Assembly (NCBI RefSeq): GCF_030406325.1
Contig: NZ_JAUEQY010000007.1
Location: 124,001 to 188,000 of the forward strand
Reading direction: 5' to 3'
Source of the DNA: Actinomadura sp. DC4
Lineage (GTDB): Bacteria > Actinomycetota > Actinomycetes > Streptosporangiales > Streptosporangiaceae
Length of the DNA stretch: 64,000 nucleotides
The notes below the pieces were generated by a model. It had not been told where the DNA came from. It saw only the letters and a program-made list of their open reading frames with translations, and made no database searches. Made by a program: the position numbers and the translations under genes. This document shows positions 42,761 to 50,976 of this stretch, piece by piece; within the stretch, counting starts at the first letter, position 1; every line of letters begins with the position of its first letter.

Positions 42761-43197
42761 TCAGGCTCGGCTCGCTGGCCGGCTACCCCTTCGAGGGCCC
42801 GCGCGTCCTCGCCGGCTGGACCCCTCCGGACGCGCCCGCCGTGTACGCCGTCATGTACCGCCCCGAGCCGGAGACCCGGCCCGACCGCTACGCGGTGATC
42901 TACGTGGGCCACTACGAGGACCCGGCACGGGAGCGCTTCCCGTTCGGCCACCCGCGCTCGGCGTGCTGGGTGAAGCGCGCGGGCAGCCGGTTCAAGCTCT
43001 ACGTCTGCACGTACGAGGTGCCGGGCGGGCTGACCGCCCACCGCGAGCAGATCGTGCAGGAGCTGAGCTCGGTCTACCGCCCCGGGTGCAACGAGCAGGC
43101 GTACGAGCCGTCGTGGAAGGCCGAGTGGATCGGCGAGTACTCCGCCCCCACCACCGGCCCCCTGACGACGGGCCGCGACCCGGGCGACCCCTCCTGA
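42757..43197 (+). CDS. Possible GIY-YIG-fold small protein at the end of the coxDE operon
   Basis: A 146-residue protein starting at GTG 42757. Between about 30 and 115 it has a GIY-YIG-like layout: AVYAVMYRPE, then YAVIYVGHYEDPARERF, a conserved His in GHPRSACWVKRAG, and HREQIVQELSSVYRPGCNE with Glu and Asn in the usual late positions. GIY-YIG folds are mostly nucleases, so its place in a CO dehydrogenase unit is odd. The similarity is from motif order only and may be wrong. It ends 4 bp before the convergent small membrane gene. Confidence 0.5.
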   Translation: MIRLGSLAGYPFEGPRVLAGWTPPDAPAVYAVMYRPEPETRPDRYAVIYVGHYEDPARERFPFGHPRSACWVKRAGSRFKLYVCTYEVPGGLTAHREQIVQELSSVYRPGCNEQAYEPSWKAEWIGEYSAPTTGPLTTGRDPGDPS

Positions 43198-43201
43198 ACC
43201 G

Positions 43202-43552
43202 CTACCGAGGTGAGTAGCCGACGCCGTCGTGGAGGCGGGAGCGGCGGCGGCCGGACGCCGGGCGGGCCGGGACGGGTTCGGCCGGCTCCTCCGGCCGGGG
43301 TGTCACGCCGGTGACGATGCCCTCGGCCATCCCGTACAGCAGGGGCAGGGCGCCCGCCACGACGCCGCCCGTGCGGTTGATGTGGTCGACGCCCGGGATG
43401 ATCGGCTTGGCGTTGTCGCCGATCTCCCGTACGAGGTCGCGGCACTCCTCCAGGTTCGTCGCGATCCGGCCGAGCTGTGAGCCGACCACGAAGAGGTAGA
43501 ACGCGAGCCCGGCGATCAGCAGGGCGATGTCGATGACCGACAGCACCACCAT
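43202..43552 (-). CDS. Small single-pass membrane protein 5 of five in the cox locus
   Basis: A 116-residue protein. One N-terminal helix (VIDIALLIAGLAFYLFVVGS) is followed by a coiled region (IATNLEECRDLVREIGDNAK) and a basic Pro-rich tail. It belongs to five successive genes with the same plan: a membrane helix near the N-terminus and a short cytoplasmic amphipathic tail. ATG 43552 was chosen; GTG 43561 overlaps the previous stop and is possible. Function unknown. Confidence 0.65.
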   Translation of the reverse strand: MVVLSVIDIALLIAGLAFYLFVVGSQLGRIATNLEECRDLVREIGDNAKPIIPGVDHINRTGGVVAGALPLLYGMAEGIVTGVTPRPEEPAEPVPARPASGRRRSRLHDGVGYSPR

Positions 43553-43557
43553 GGTCG

Positions 43558-43854
43558 TCACATCCTCACCTTGTCCAGCACCCGGCCCAGGAACAGGTGG
43601 TGCTTGAGTCCTTCGGCCAGTACGGCGTCGACGCCCTCGCCGGTCTCGGCGATCAGCGTGGTGTCGGCGGTGTTGGCCGCCGCGGCCTTGAGCGTGTCGC
43701 GCACCATGGCGACGCGCCGGTCGATCGTGCGTACGAGCACGACGAGAAGGGTGAGCAGGGCCGCCACCGCCAGCACGACGACGAACCCGCCGATGATCGC
43801 TCCCCACCACAGCCCGCGCTGTGTGGACGTGAGCGCCAGGTCTCCGGTGCCCAT
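43558..43854 (-). CDS. Small single-pass membrane protein 4 of five in the cox locus
   Basis: A 98-residue protein with one membrane helix (LWWGAIIGGFVVVLAVAALL and VVLVRTIDRRVAM) and a helical tail with KAAAANTADTTLIAETGEGV. It resembles gene 3 of the set in having a ThrAsp/AsnThr stretch after the helix. Gaps to its neighbours are 2-5 bp, so all five are transcribed together with coxG. No recognised domain. Confidence 0.65.
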   Translation of the reverse strand: MGTGDLALTSTQRGLWWGAIIGGFVVVLAVAALLTLLVVLVRTIDRRVAMVRDTLKAAAANTADTTLIAETGEGVDAVLAEGLKHHLFLGRVLDKVRM

Positions 43855-43856
43855 GG

Positions 43857-44141
43857 TCAGCCTCCCAGTCTCGTGCGTCCGCGTTCGAGCCCGGCGACGA
43901 TGACCTGCGCGTGCTCGATCGTCGTTCTCAGCTCCTTCAGGGCGGCGGTGTTGTGGACCGACTCGGTCAGCGAGTCGTCGATCGTCTTCGCCTGGCCGCC
44001 GATCGAGCGGGCCAGCAGCAGGATCGGCACGACCAGCGCGACGACCACGAGGACGACGACGATCGCGACCGTGTAGCCGATCGCCCAGCCCGTGGTCGAG
44101 CCGCTCGAAGCGGCGGCCACGTGGACGGCGGAACCGGACAT
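43857..44141 (-). CDS. Small single-pass membrane protein 3 of five in the cox locus
   Basis: A 94-residue protein. The membrane helix is YTVAIVVVLVVVALVVPILL and the tail has SIGGQAKTIDDSLTESVHNT followed by a helix to the end. GGGGGG sits 3 bp before ATG 44141, closer than usual; an in-frame ATG 44156 is the alternative. The gene follows gene 2 of the set by 11 bp. No known family is recognised. Confidence 0.65.
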   Translation of the reverse strand: MSGSAVHVAAASSGSTTGWAIGYTVAIVVVLVVVALVVPILLLARSIGGQAKTIDDSLTESVHNTAALKELRTTIEHAQVIVAGLERGRTRLGG

Positions 44142-44152
44142 CGTCCCCCCTT

Positions 44153-44380
44153 TCATACGGTTTCGCAGAAGTCGCGGACCGGCTTGAGCTCGGCGTTCAC
44201 CGACGGCAGGACCTCGGGGACCGTACGGGTCCGGTCCGCGACGACGGCGACGCCTCCGATGACGTCCCCGAGCGTCTGACGCACCGCCCTGAGATGGAAG
44301 ATCACGCGTAGCAGTCCGAGCGCGGCGGCGGCGACGATCAGCGTGGTGATGACCAGGGTCACCCAGGCGACGGCGGGCAT
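44153..44380 (-). CDS. Small single-pass membrane protein 2 of five in the cox locus
   Basis: A 75-residue protein with an N-terminal helix (AWVTLVITTLIVAAAALGLL) and a short tail (LRAVRQTLGDVIGGVAVVAD and TVPEVLPSVNAELKPVRDF). The tail has an LxxVxxTLxxVxGG pattern seen in weak form in neighbouring copies. ATG 44380 lies 14 bp after the stop of gene 1. Unknown function, probably membrane attachment of a partner. Confidence 0.65.
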   Translation of the reverse strand: MPAVAWVTLVITTLIVAAAALGLLRVIFHLRAVRQTLGDVIGGVAVVADRTRTVPEVLPSVNAELKPVRDFCETV

Positions 44381-44394
44381 GGCGCGCCCTCCTT

Positions 44395-44649
44395 TCAGCT
44401 CAGCAGCTTGCCGACCGACCCGGCGTACCGGGTCGCGCCGACGGCCACGTCATGGATGGTCTGGTCGGTCTTGGCCAGCGCCTCGGGCACGCCGTCCAGC
44501 TCGCCGGCCAGCGCGACGCCGCCGGCGAGGATGTCATCGGCGGCGCCGCGGATGCGTTCGAGCGCCGCCAGCACCCGGTTGAGGAGCGCGACGAGTACGG
44601 GGACGACCACCAGCAACAGCACCGCGTTGCCGATCCACCACAAGACCAT
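44395..44649 (-). CDS. Small single-pass membrane protein 1 of five in the cox locus
   Basis: An 84-residue protein. The membrane helix is IGNAVLLLVVVPVLVALLNR and the tail has LAALERIRGAADDILAGGVA and GVPEALAKTDQTIHDVAV. AGGAGG lies 6-7 bp before ATG 44649. It begins 11 bp after coxG and is the first of five similar small genes, so it marks the start of a distinctive membrane module in the CO dehydrogenase operon. Confidence 0.65.
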   Translation of the reverse strand: MVLWWIGNAVLLLVVVPVLVALLNRVLAALERIRGAADDILAGGVALAGELDGVPEALAKTDQTIHDVAVGATRYAGSVGKLLS

Positions 44650-44660
44650 GAGCGGCCTCC

Positions 44661-45242
44661 TCACGTCCGGTCGGGTTGGTAGGGCAGGAAGAAGCGGCGC
44701 GCCACGCGGCCGAGCGCCATCCGCATGGCGCGCAGGGCGATCGTGAGGCCGCCGGCCGAGCCGGTCTTGATCTGGTCCGGCGACAGGCCCTTCTCGATCG
44801 CGTCGATGCGGGTCTGCATGTTCACCGCGAAGTCGCGCATCAGCACCGACGTGACGTCGGAGATCATGCCGCGGCCGTACTGCGCCGCCGCGCCGGAGAG
44901 CTGGAGATCCTGGGCCACCTCGACGCGGCTGCCGCGCGCGGTGGCCACGACGTTGGCCGTCACCGACATCGCGGCCTGGCCGCGGCCCTTCTCGTCGGCG
45001 CCGGCCGCGTCGACCACGATGCGTCTCGCGGCGTCGTCGCGTTCCCTGATCTCGGCCGTTCCGGCGAACCGCATCCGGACCGGGCCCATGCGGATGGAGA
45101 CGTTACCGCGGTACTTGTCGTCACCGAGGTCGTCGGTCAGTTCGGCGCCCGGCAGGCAGGCCGCCACTCCCGGGATGTCGTCGAAGAACCTCCACACCTT
45201 GTCCGGTGACTCGGGGACTTCGAAGTCGCTCTTGATGAGCAT
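44661..45242 (-). CDS. coxG: SRPBCC-family protein CoxG
   Basis: A 193-residue protein. Residues 1-145 form the CoxG/SRPBCC fold: SDFEVPESPDKVWRFFDDIP, then VAACLPGAELTDD, GPVRMRFAGTAEIRERD and SGAAAQYGRGMISDV. The C-terminal 45 residues contain a basic helix (LRAMRMALGRVARRFF), which could attach to the membrane. CoxG is reported to anchor CO dehydrogenase to the membrane and help pass electrons to quinones. The stop of the XdhC gene is directly followed by its ATG (TGAATG). Confidence 0.9.
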   Translation of the reverse strand: MLIKSDFEVPESPDKVWRFFDDIPGVAACLPGAELTDDLGDDKYRGNVSIRMGPVRMRFAGTAEIRERDDAARRIVVDAAGADEKGRGQAAMSVTANVVATARGSRVEVAQDLQLSGAAAQYGRGMISDVTSVLMRDFAVNMQTRIDAIEKGLSPDQIKTGSAGGLTIALRAMRMALGRVARRFFLPYQPDRT

Positions 45243-46169
45243 TCAGGCCTCCTGTCGGGCGTAGGCGTAGGCACCCGGGTCCTTGACGAAGGCGTCGCGG
45301 CAGCCGGCGCAGCAGAAGTGGTGGGTGACTCCGTCGTGCTCGGCCACGGGGCCCGGACCCTCCACCGTCATCCCGCATACCGGGTCGATCCTCGGCGCGG
45401 GTACGGCGACGGGTTCCCCCGTACGGGGCAGCTCTCCGGCGGCGCGCAGCCGTACGAGCTCGGCCAGGATCGCGACGGCGATCTCCCGGTGCGAGGTGTG
45501 CCCCAGGTCCAGGCCCACCGGCGCGCGCACCCGGTCGAGCAGGTCCTGTGGCACGCCGCGGTCGGCGAGGTAGCCGAGCACGGCCTCGCCGCGGCGCCGG
45601 GAGGCGACCAGCCCGACGAAGGCGGGCGAGGCCGAGACCGCCTGCTCGACGGCCTCCTCGTCGCCGTGTCCCTGGGTGGCGATCACCACGGCCGTACGGG
45701 GGCCGGCGTCGGCGGCGGAGAAGTCCGGGCCGTCGCGCAGGTCGGCCCGCCAGCCCAGGGCCCGGGCGAGGTCGGCGAGCGTGTGCGCCATCGGCGAGCG
45801 GCCGACGACCACGAGGTGCGGGGTGGGGAGCACCGGTTCGATGAAGACCTCCAGCGCGCCTTCGCTCTGGCACGAGATCGGGATGACGGCCATGCCGTCC
45901 GGGACCGCCGCGCCGAAGCGGTCCGGCGTGCCGAGCAGCAGCAGCCGCGACTCCCCCGAGCGGATCACCTCACGGGCTTCGCGGATGACGACGGGCTCGG
46001 CGCAGGCGCCGCCGATCCAGCCGGTGAGCCCGCCGTCGGCGGTGATGATCGCCCGCGAGCCCTGCTGCCCGGACGAGGGGCCCTGCCGCCACACCACGGT
46101 GGCCAGCGCGAACTCCTCACCCGCGCGCGCCAGCTCGCCGGCCTGGTCGATGACGTCCCATCCGCTCAT
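45243..46169 (-). CDS. XdhC-family maturation protein with a C-terminal YHS domain
   Basis: A 308-residue protein. An XdhC/CoxI domain starts at residue 12 (FALATVVWRQGPSSGQQGSR and GGLTGWIGGACAEPVVIREA in part). The Rossmann domain follows (PHLVVVGRSPMAHTLADLAR). Residues about 262-303 form a YHS domain (IDPVCGMTVEGPGP, then HHFCCAGCRDAFVKDPGAY). YHS domains bind copper or other metals, which is suggestive beside a Cu-Mo enzyme. ATG 46169 overlaps the coxL stop (TGATG). It probably helps build the cofactor of CO dehydrogenase; the paralogue at 39124 lacks the YHS domain. Confidence 0.88.
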   Translation of the reverse strand: MSGWDVIDQAGELARAGEEFALATVVWRQGPSSGQQGSRAIITADGGLTGWIGGACAEPVVIREAREVIRSGESRLLLLGTPDRFGAAVPDGMAVIPISCQSEGALEVFIEPVLPTPHLVVVGRSPMAHTLADLARALGWRADLRDGPDFSAADAGPRTAVVIATQGHGDEEAVEQAVSASPAFVGLVASRRRGEAVLGYLADRGVPQDLLDRVRAPVGLDLGHTSHREIAVAILAELVRLRAAGELPRTGEPVAVPAPRIDPVCGMTVEGPGPVAEHDGVTHHFCCAGCRDAFVKDPGAYAYARQEA

Positions 46170-48553
46170 CACTCATCCACCTTCACCGGCGGCGCGCCGG
46201 ACACGTCGTGCCGCTCGGACAGCGCCTCGTACACCCGGTCGGGCAGCAGCGGCATGTCGATGTTGCGGACGCCCGTGTCCTTGATCGCGTCCATCACGGC
46301 GTTGACGAAGGCGGCCGGGCCGCCGACGGTCGCGCACTCCCCGATCCCCTTGGCGCCGAGCGGGTGGTGCGGGCACGGGGTGACGACCTCGTGCAGCTCG
46401 TACCCGGGCGTCTCCCACGAGGTCGGCAGCAGGTAGTCCATGAAGTTCGAGCCGACGCAGTTGCCCTCGGCGTCGAAGGTGATGAACTGCATGCTGGCCA
46501 TGGCGTACGCCTCGGTCAGGCCGCCCATGATCTGGCCCTCGACCACCATCGGGTTGATGCGCACGCCGCAGTCGTCGACGGCGACCGTGTTGAGCACGTC
46601 CCAGACGCCGGTCTCCGGGTCGACCTCGACCGTGACGATGTAGCAGGCGAACGGCCAGGTCAGGTTGGGCGGGTCGTAGTAGGCGTTGCCCTCCAGGCCG
46701 GGCTCCATGCCGTCGGGCATGTTGCTGTACGCGGCCATCGCGCACTCCTGGATGCTGACGCCCCGGTCCGGCGCGCTGCGTACGTAGAAGCGGCCGAGCT
46801 CCCACTCGACGTCCTCTTCGGAGACCTCCAGCAGGTGGGCGGCGAGCTTGCGCGCCTTGGCCCGGATCTTGCGGGACACCATCGCCACGGCCGCCCCGGC
46901 GACCGGGGTGCTGCGGGAGGCGTACGTGCCCATGCCGAACGGCGCGGTGTCGGTGTCGCCCTCCTCGACCACGACGTCCTCGGCGGGCAGGCCCAGCTCG
47001 TGCGCGACGATCTGCGCCCAGGTGGTCTCGTGGCCCTGGCCCTGGGTCTTCGCGCCGGTACGGAGGATCGCCTTGCCGGTCATGTGCACGCGCAGCTCGG
47101 CGGAGTCGAACATCTTGATGCCGAGGATGTCGTACTCGCGGCTGTTGCCCGCGCCGAGCGGCTCGGTCATCGTCGAGATGCCGATGCCGAGGAGGCGTCC
47201 CCGCTTCCGCGCCTCCTCCTTCTCGCGGAGGAAGTCCTCATACCCCACGGCCTTCAGCCCGACGTCGAGGCACTTGCCGTACTGGCCGGAGTCGGTGAGG
47301 AAGCCGAACGGGGTGCGGTGCGGGAAGTCGTCGTCGCGGACGAAGTTCCGGCGGCGGAACTCCGCCTGGTCGATGCCCAGGTCGTCGGCTGCCGCCTGGA
47401 CCATGCGCTCCTGGAAGAACATCGCCTCGGTGACGCGGAAGGAGCATCGGTAGGCGACGCCGCCGGGCGCCTTGTTGGTGTACATGCCCCGCGCGGTCAG
47501 GTGCGCGGCCGGGATGTCGTAGCAGGCGAACGCCGAGTGCATCAGCCCGATCTTGAACTTGCTCGGCTGCGCGTCGCCGAAGAACGCGCCGTGGTCGGCG
47601 TCGGTGTGCATGCGGACGCCGAGGATCTTGCCGTCGGAGCGCAGCGCCATCTCGCCCTGGAGGTAGACGTCGCGGCCGAACCCGGTGGAGATGAGGTTGC
47701 CGCTGCGGTCCTCGATCCACTTCACCGGGCGCTCGGTCAGGATCGAGGCGAGGATCGACATGACGTAGCCGGGATAGACCGGCACCTTGTTGCCGAAGCC
47801 GCCGCCGAGGTCCGGAGAGATGATGCGGATCATGTGCTCGGGCAGTTCGGCGATCAGCGCGACGGCGGCGCGGACGATGTGCGGCGCCTGCGTGGTCATG
47901 TAGACGGTGAGCTTGGAGGTCGCCCGGTCGAAGTCGGCGATCGACCCGCAGCACTCCAGCGGCGACGGGTGCGACCGCGGGTAGTGCAGCTCCATCTTGG
48001 AGATCACGTCGGCCTCTTCGAAGGCCCGGTCGGTGCCGGCCCGGTCGCCGACCTCCCAGTCGTAGATGACGTTGTCGGGCTGGTTCTCCTTGTCGTCGCG
48101 GATCAGCGGCGCGCCCTCGGCCGTGGCCTGCGTCGGGTTCACGATCACCGGGAGGGGCTCGTAGTCGACGACGATCGCCTCGCAGGCGTCCTTGGCGATG
48201 TACGGGTCGTCCGCGATCACGCAGGCGACCTCCTGGCCCTGGAAGCGCACCTTGTCGGTGGCCAGCACGGCCTGCGTGTCGTAGGAGAGGGTCGGCATCC
48301 AGGCCAGGTTGCGGGTGGCCATCATCTCGCCGGTGAGCACGAGACGTACGCCGGGGATGTCCCAGGCCTTACTCGTGTCGATCGATTTGATCTTCGCGTG
48401 CGCCAGCGGGCTGCGCAGGATCTCCATGTGCAGCATGCCGGGCAGCGTGATGTCGTCGACGTAGTTGCCGCGACCGCGGATGAAGCGGCTGTCCTCGACG
48501 CGCGGGCGGCGGGCGCCCATCCCGCCGATCTTGATCTCGTCCAGTGCCGTCAT
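46169..48553 (-). CDS. coxL: Carbon monoxide dehydrogenase large subunit, form I
   Basis: A 794-residue molybdenum hydroxylase large subunit. The diagnostic form I active-site loop AYRCSFR lies at residues 367-373, with the copper-ligating Cys at 370. Mo-cofactor loops include ISPDLGGGFGNKVPVYPGYV, and the catalytic Glu is in LGAKGIGECATVGGPAA. Form II enzymes have AYRGAGR instead. It oxidises CO to CO2 and passes electrons through CoxS and CoxM. ATG 48553 is 2 bp after coxS, and the gene order M-S-L matches form I operons. Confidence 0.95.
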   Translation of the reverse strand: MTALDEIKIGGMGARRPRVEDSRFIRGRGNYVDDITLPGMLHMEILRSPLAHAKIKSIDTSKAWDIPGVRLVLTGEMMATRNLAWMPTLSYDTQAVLATDKVRFQGQEVACVIADDPYIAKDACEAIVVDYEPLPVIVNPTQATAEGAPLIRDDKENQPDNVIYDWEVGDRAGTDRAFEEADVISKMELHYPRSHPSPLECCGSIADFDRATSKLTVYMTTQAPHIVRAAVALIAELPEHMIRIISPDLGGGFGNKVPVYPGYVMSILASILTERPVKWIEDRSGNLISTGFGRDVYLQGEMALRSDGKILGVRMHTDADHGAFFGDAQPSKFKIGLMHSAFACYDIPAAHLTARGMYTNKAPGGVAYRCSFRVTEAMFFQERMVQAAADDLGIDQAEFRRRNFVRDDDFPHRTPFGFLTDSGQYGKCLDVGLKAVGYEDFLREKEEARKRGRLLGIGISTMTEPLGAGNSREYDILGIKMFDSAELRVHMTGKAILRTGAKTQGQGHETTWAQIVAHELGLPAEDVVVEEGDTDTAPFGMGTYASRSTPVAGAAVAMVSRKIRAKARKLAAHLLEVSEEDVEWELGRFYVRSAPDRGVSIQECAMAAYSNMPDGMEPGLEGNAYYDPPNLTWPFACYIVTVEVDPETGVWDVLNTVAVDDCGVRINPMVVEGQIMGGLTEAYAMASMQFITFDAEGNCVGSNFMDYLLPTSWETPGYELHEVVTPCPHHPLGAKGIGECATVGGPAAFVNAVMDAIKDTGVRNIDMPLLPDRVYEALSERHDVSGAPPVKVDE

Positions 48554-48555
48554 GG

Positions 48556-49092
<537 letters not shown>

Positions 49093-49093
49093 C

Positions 49094-49969
49094 TCAGGCC
49101 GCCCTCTCCGTCGTGTCGCCGACGCGCGTGAGGATGCGCTCGACGAAGGTGTGCACCAGATGCCGCTTGTACTTCGCGCTGCCGCGGTGGTCGGACTTCG
49201 GCTGCGCCGCCTGCGCCGCGAGGGCGGCGGCCTCCCCGATGACGTCGGCGGTCAGCGGCCGGCCGACGAGGACCTTGGCCGCCTCGGCCGCGTCGATCGT
49301 GGACCCGCCCACGCCGGTGAGCGCGATCCCGGCGCGGGTGACCAGGCCGCCGGAGGTCTCGACCGCGACCGCGGTGCCGGCGGTGGCGAAGTCGCCGACC
49401 CGCCGCTCCAGCTTGAGATAGCCGCCGGCGGGAGTGCCCTCGGGTGCGGGGATCACGGCCTCGACGGCGATCTCGTCATAGGCCAGGGCGTTCTGGAACG
49501 GGCCGTCGACGAATCGCCCGATCGGGATCTCGCGGCGGCCGTCCGGCCCCTCCGCGACGACGTGCCCGCCGAGCGCCGTGACGACGGCGGACCAGTCACC
49601 CTGCGGGTCCGCGTGGCAGAGGGACCCCACCAGCGTGCCGCGGTTGCGGACGATCGGGTCGGCGACCAGCGGAGCGGCGGCGGCCATCGTCGGCTGGCGG
49701 CCGGCCAGCAGCGTGGAGCGTTCGAGGTCGGCGTGCCGGCACAGCGCGCCGACCCGGATCGTGCCGTCCGGATCGGCCCGGTGGTAGTCCAGGCCGGGCA
49801 GGCCGTTGATGTCCACCAGCAGCTCCGGCGAGGCGAAGCGGAGCTTCAGCAGCGGCACCAGGCTCTGGCCTCCGGCGAGCACCTTGGCCTCGCCGTCCCC
49901 GGCGCGCAGCAGCTCGAGCGCCTCGCCGATCGAGCGGGGCGCCTCGTAGCGGAACCGCGACGGATACAT
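49094..49969 (-). CDS. coxM: Carbon monoxide dehydrogenase FAD-binding medium subunit
   Basis: A 291-residue FAD-binding subunit. The first FAD motif is [18 protein letters not shown] (AGGQS at 32-36). The second is [19 protein letters not shown] (TLVGS at 112-116), with Val in place of the first Gly of the usual TxGGS. The C-terminal CO_deh_flav_C domain follows ([20 protein letters not shown]). It hands electrons to the respiratory chain. It begins coxMSL, 21 bp after the small gene at 49991. Confidence 0.93.
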   Translation of the reverse strand: MYPSRFRYEAPRSIGEALELLRAGDGEAKVLAGGQSLVPLLKLRFASPELLVDINGLPGLDYHRADPDGTIRVGALCRHADLERSTLLAGRQPTMAAAAPLVADPIVRNRGTLVGSLCHADPQGDWSAVVTALGGHVVAEGPDGRREIPIGRFVDGPFQNALAYDEIAVEAVIPAPEGTPAGGYLKLERRVGDFATAGTAVAVETSGGLVTRAGIALTGVGGSTIDAAEAAKVLVGRPLTADVIGEAAALAAQAAQPKSDHRGSAKYKRHLVHTFVERILTRVGDTTERAA

Positions 49970-49990
49970 GGTTACCTCCGGGGTCGGGAC

Positions 49991-50254
49991 TCAGGAATCG
50001 GCGCGGGTTCCGGGCGCAGCGTCGGCCTCTGGATCGGGTACGGCCACCGGTCCCGGCTCTTCTTCGGCCGGGTCGGGCCGCGGACGCTGGTGCGGCGGCC
50101 AGGGGCCCTGCACGGGCTGGCCCGCGACCTTCAGAAAGTCCACGAACTGCGGAAACGCCCACACCGTGGGGCTCTTGCCCGTCTTTGGGGCGTTCTCGAA
50201 CAGCTCGTACAGGCGTGGGTTGCCCCGGCTGTGCCCATCCGACTCGACCGGCAT
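49991..50254 (-). CDS. Small hypothetical protein heading the coxMSL operon
   Basis: An 87-residue soluble protein. A central helical-looking stretch (PTVWAFPQFVDFLKVAGQPV) is flanked by a basic N-terminus and a long Pro/Asp/Glu tail. AAGGGG lies about 7 bp before ATG 50254. It is 21 bp upstream of coxM in the same direction, so it is probably the first gene of the operon. No family is recognised. It could be a leader-like accessory, or a chance frame. Confidence 0.45.
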   Translation of the reverse strand: MPVESDGHSRGNPRLYELFENAPKTGKSPTVWAFPQFVDFLKVAGQPVQGPWPPHQRPRPDPAEEEPGPVAVPDPEADAAPGTRADS

Positions 50255-50553
50255 GGCATGCCCCTTCCACCGGACGGAACCGGGAGGCGCCGTCGCCGCA
50301 TCAAACGACGGTTATGTTCCACCGCCGCCGGACCCCCGGCAACGGCGGATTAAGGCATTACTTACGCCGCCTCCCGGCGCCTCCTCCGCGGACGCGCGAT
50401 GTGACGCGTCGGCGCAGCTCAGTGATGGTCCGGACGGTGTGCTGCGCCGTCCGCGAACTGTAACCTCGCGACGTCACTTCGAGGGGATATGCCCCAAATG
50501 CCCTTTGTGTGGTGCGGTATATTTGTACTTGGTCCAAATACAAGGTGGTGGAG
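50255..50553. other. Promoter region of the coxMSL operon and the Fur-family gene
   Basis: These 299 bases separate the minus-strand cox operon from the plus-strand Fur gene. The only strong element is the Fur box at 50523-50543. A GC-rich segment near 50380-50420 has repeated gtgacgcgtc/cgacgtcac motifs, which may hold the cox promoter operator. I see no RNA gene. Confidence 0.45.
50523..50543. promoter_or_regulatory. Fur-family operator (21-bp palindrome)
   Basis: TTGTACTTGG-T-CCAAATACAA is an inverted repeat with 10-bp arms and one mismatch per arm. It ends 10 bp upstream of the Fur-family ATG and directly follows a TATATT that could be its -10 element. Position and symmetry fit autorepression of the regulator and the downstream iron gene. 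Confidence 0.7.
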
Positions 50554-50976
50554 ATGGACGAGGTGGCGACACGGCTGCGGGAGGCCGGGCTGCGGGCGAC
50601 CGGGCCCCGGCTCGCGGTGGTCGGCGCCCTCCGCGCGTTGGGCGGTCACCGTACGGCCGATGAGGTGTACGCCCACCTGGTGCGCAACGACGTCGCGCAC
50701 TCCCGGATGAGCGTCTACAACTCACTGGTGGCGCTGGCCGGCGCCGGGCTCGTGCTGCGCGCGGACGTCGGGCGCGGCGCGGTCCTCTACGAGGAGGCCC
50801 GTACCTGGCACCACCACTTCGTCTGCCGGCGCTGCGGCCAGGTCAGCGACGTGTCCTGCGCCGTCGACGCCCGGCCCTGTCTCACTCCGCGCGAGGACGT
50901 CGGAGTGATCGACGAGGCGCAGGTCCTCTTCCACGGGACCTGCCATCGCTGCGCGGAGGTTCGTGATGAGCGCTGA
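50554..50976 (+). CDS. Fur-family transcriptional regulator
   Basis: A 140-residue Fur protein. The winged helix covers residues 1-80 (LREAGLRATGPRLAVVGALR and SRMSVYNSLVALAGAGLVLR). The HHHFVCRRCGQVSDVSC segment and the late CHRC pair supply the structural-zinc Cys clusters and metal-site His residues. ATG 50554 has GGTGG about 5 bp upstream. It overlaps the next gene by 11 bp, and a 21-bp palindrome lies in its promoter. It probably senses iron or peroxide and controls the coupled iron transporter. Confidence 0.92.
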   Translation: MDEVATRLREAGLRATGPRLAVVGALRALGGHRTADEVYAHLVRNDVAHSRMSVYNSLVALAGAGLVLRADVGRGAVLYEEARTWHHHFVCRRCGQVSDVSCAVDARPCLTPREDVGVIDEAQVLFHGTCHRCAEVRDER

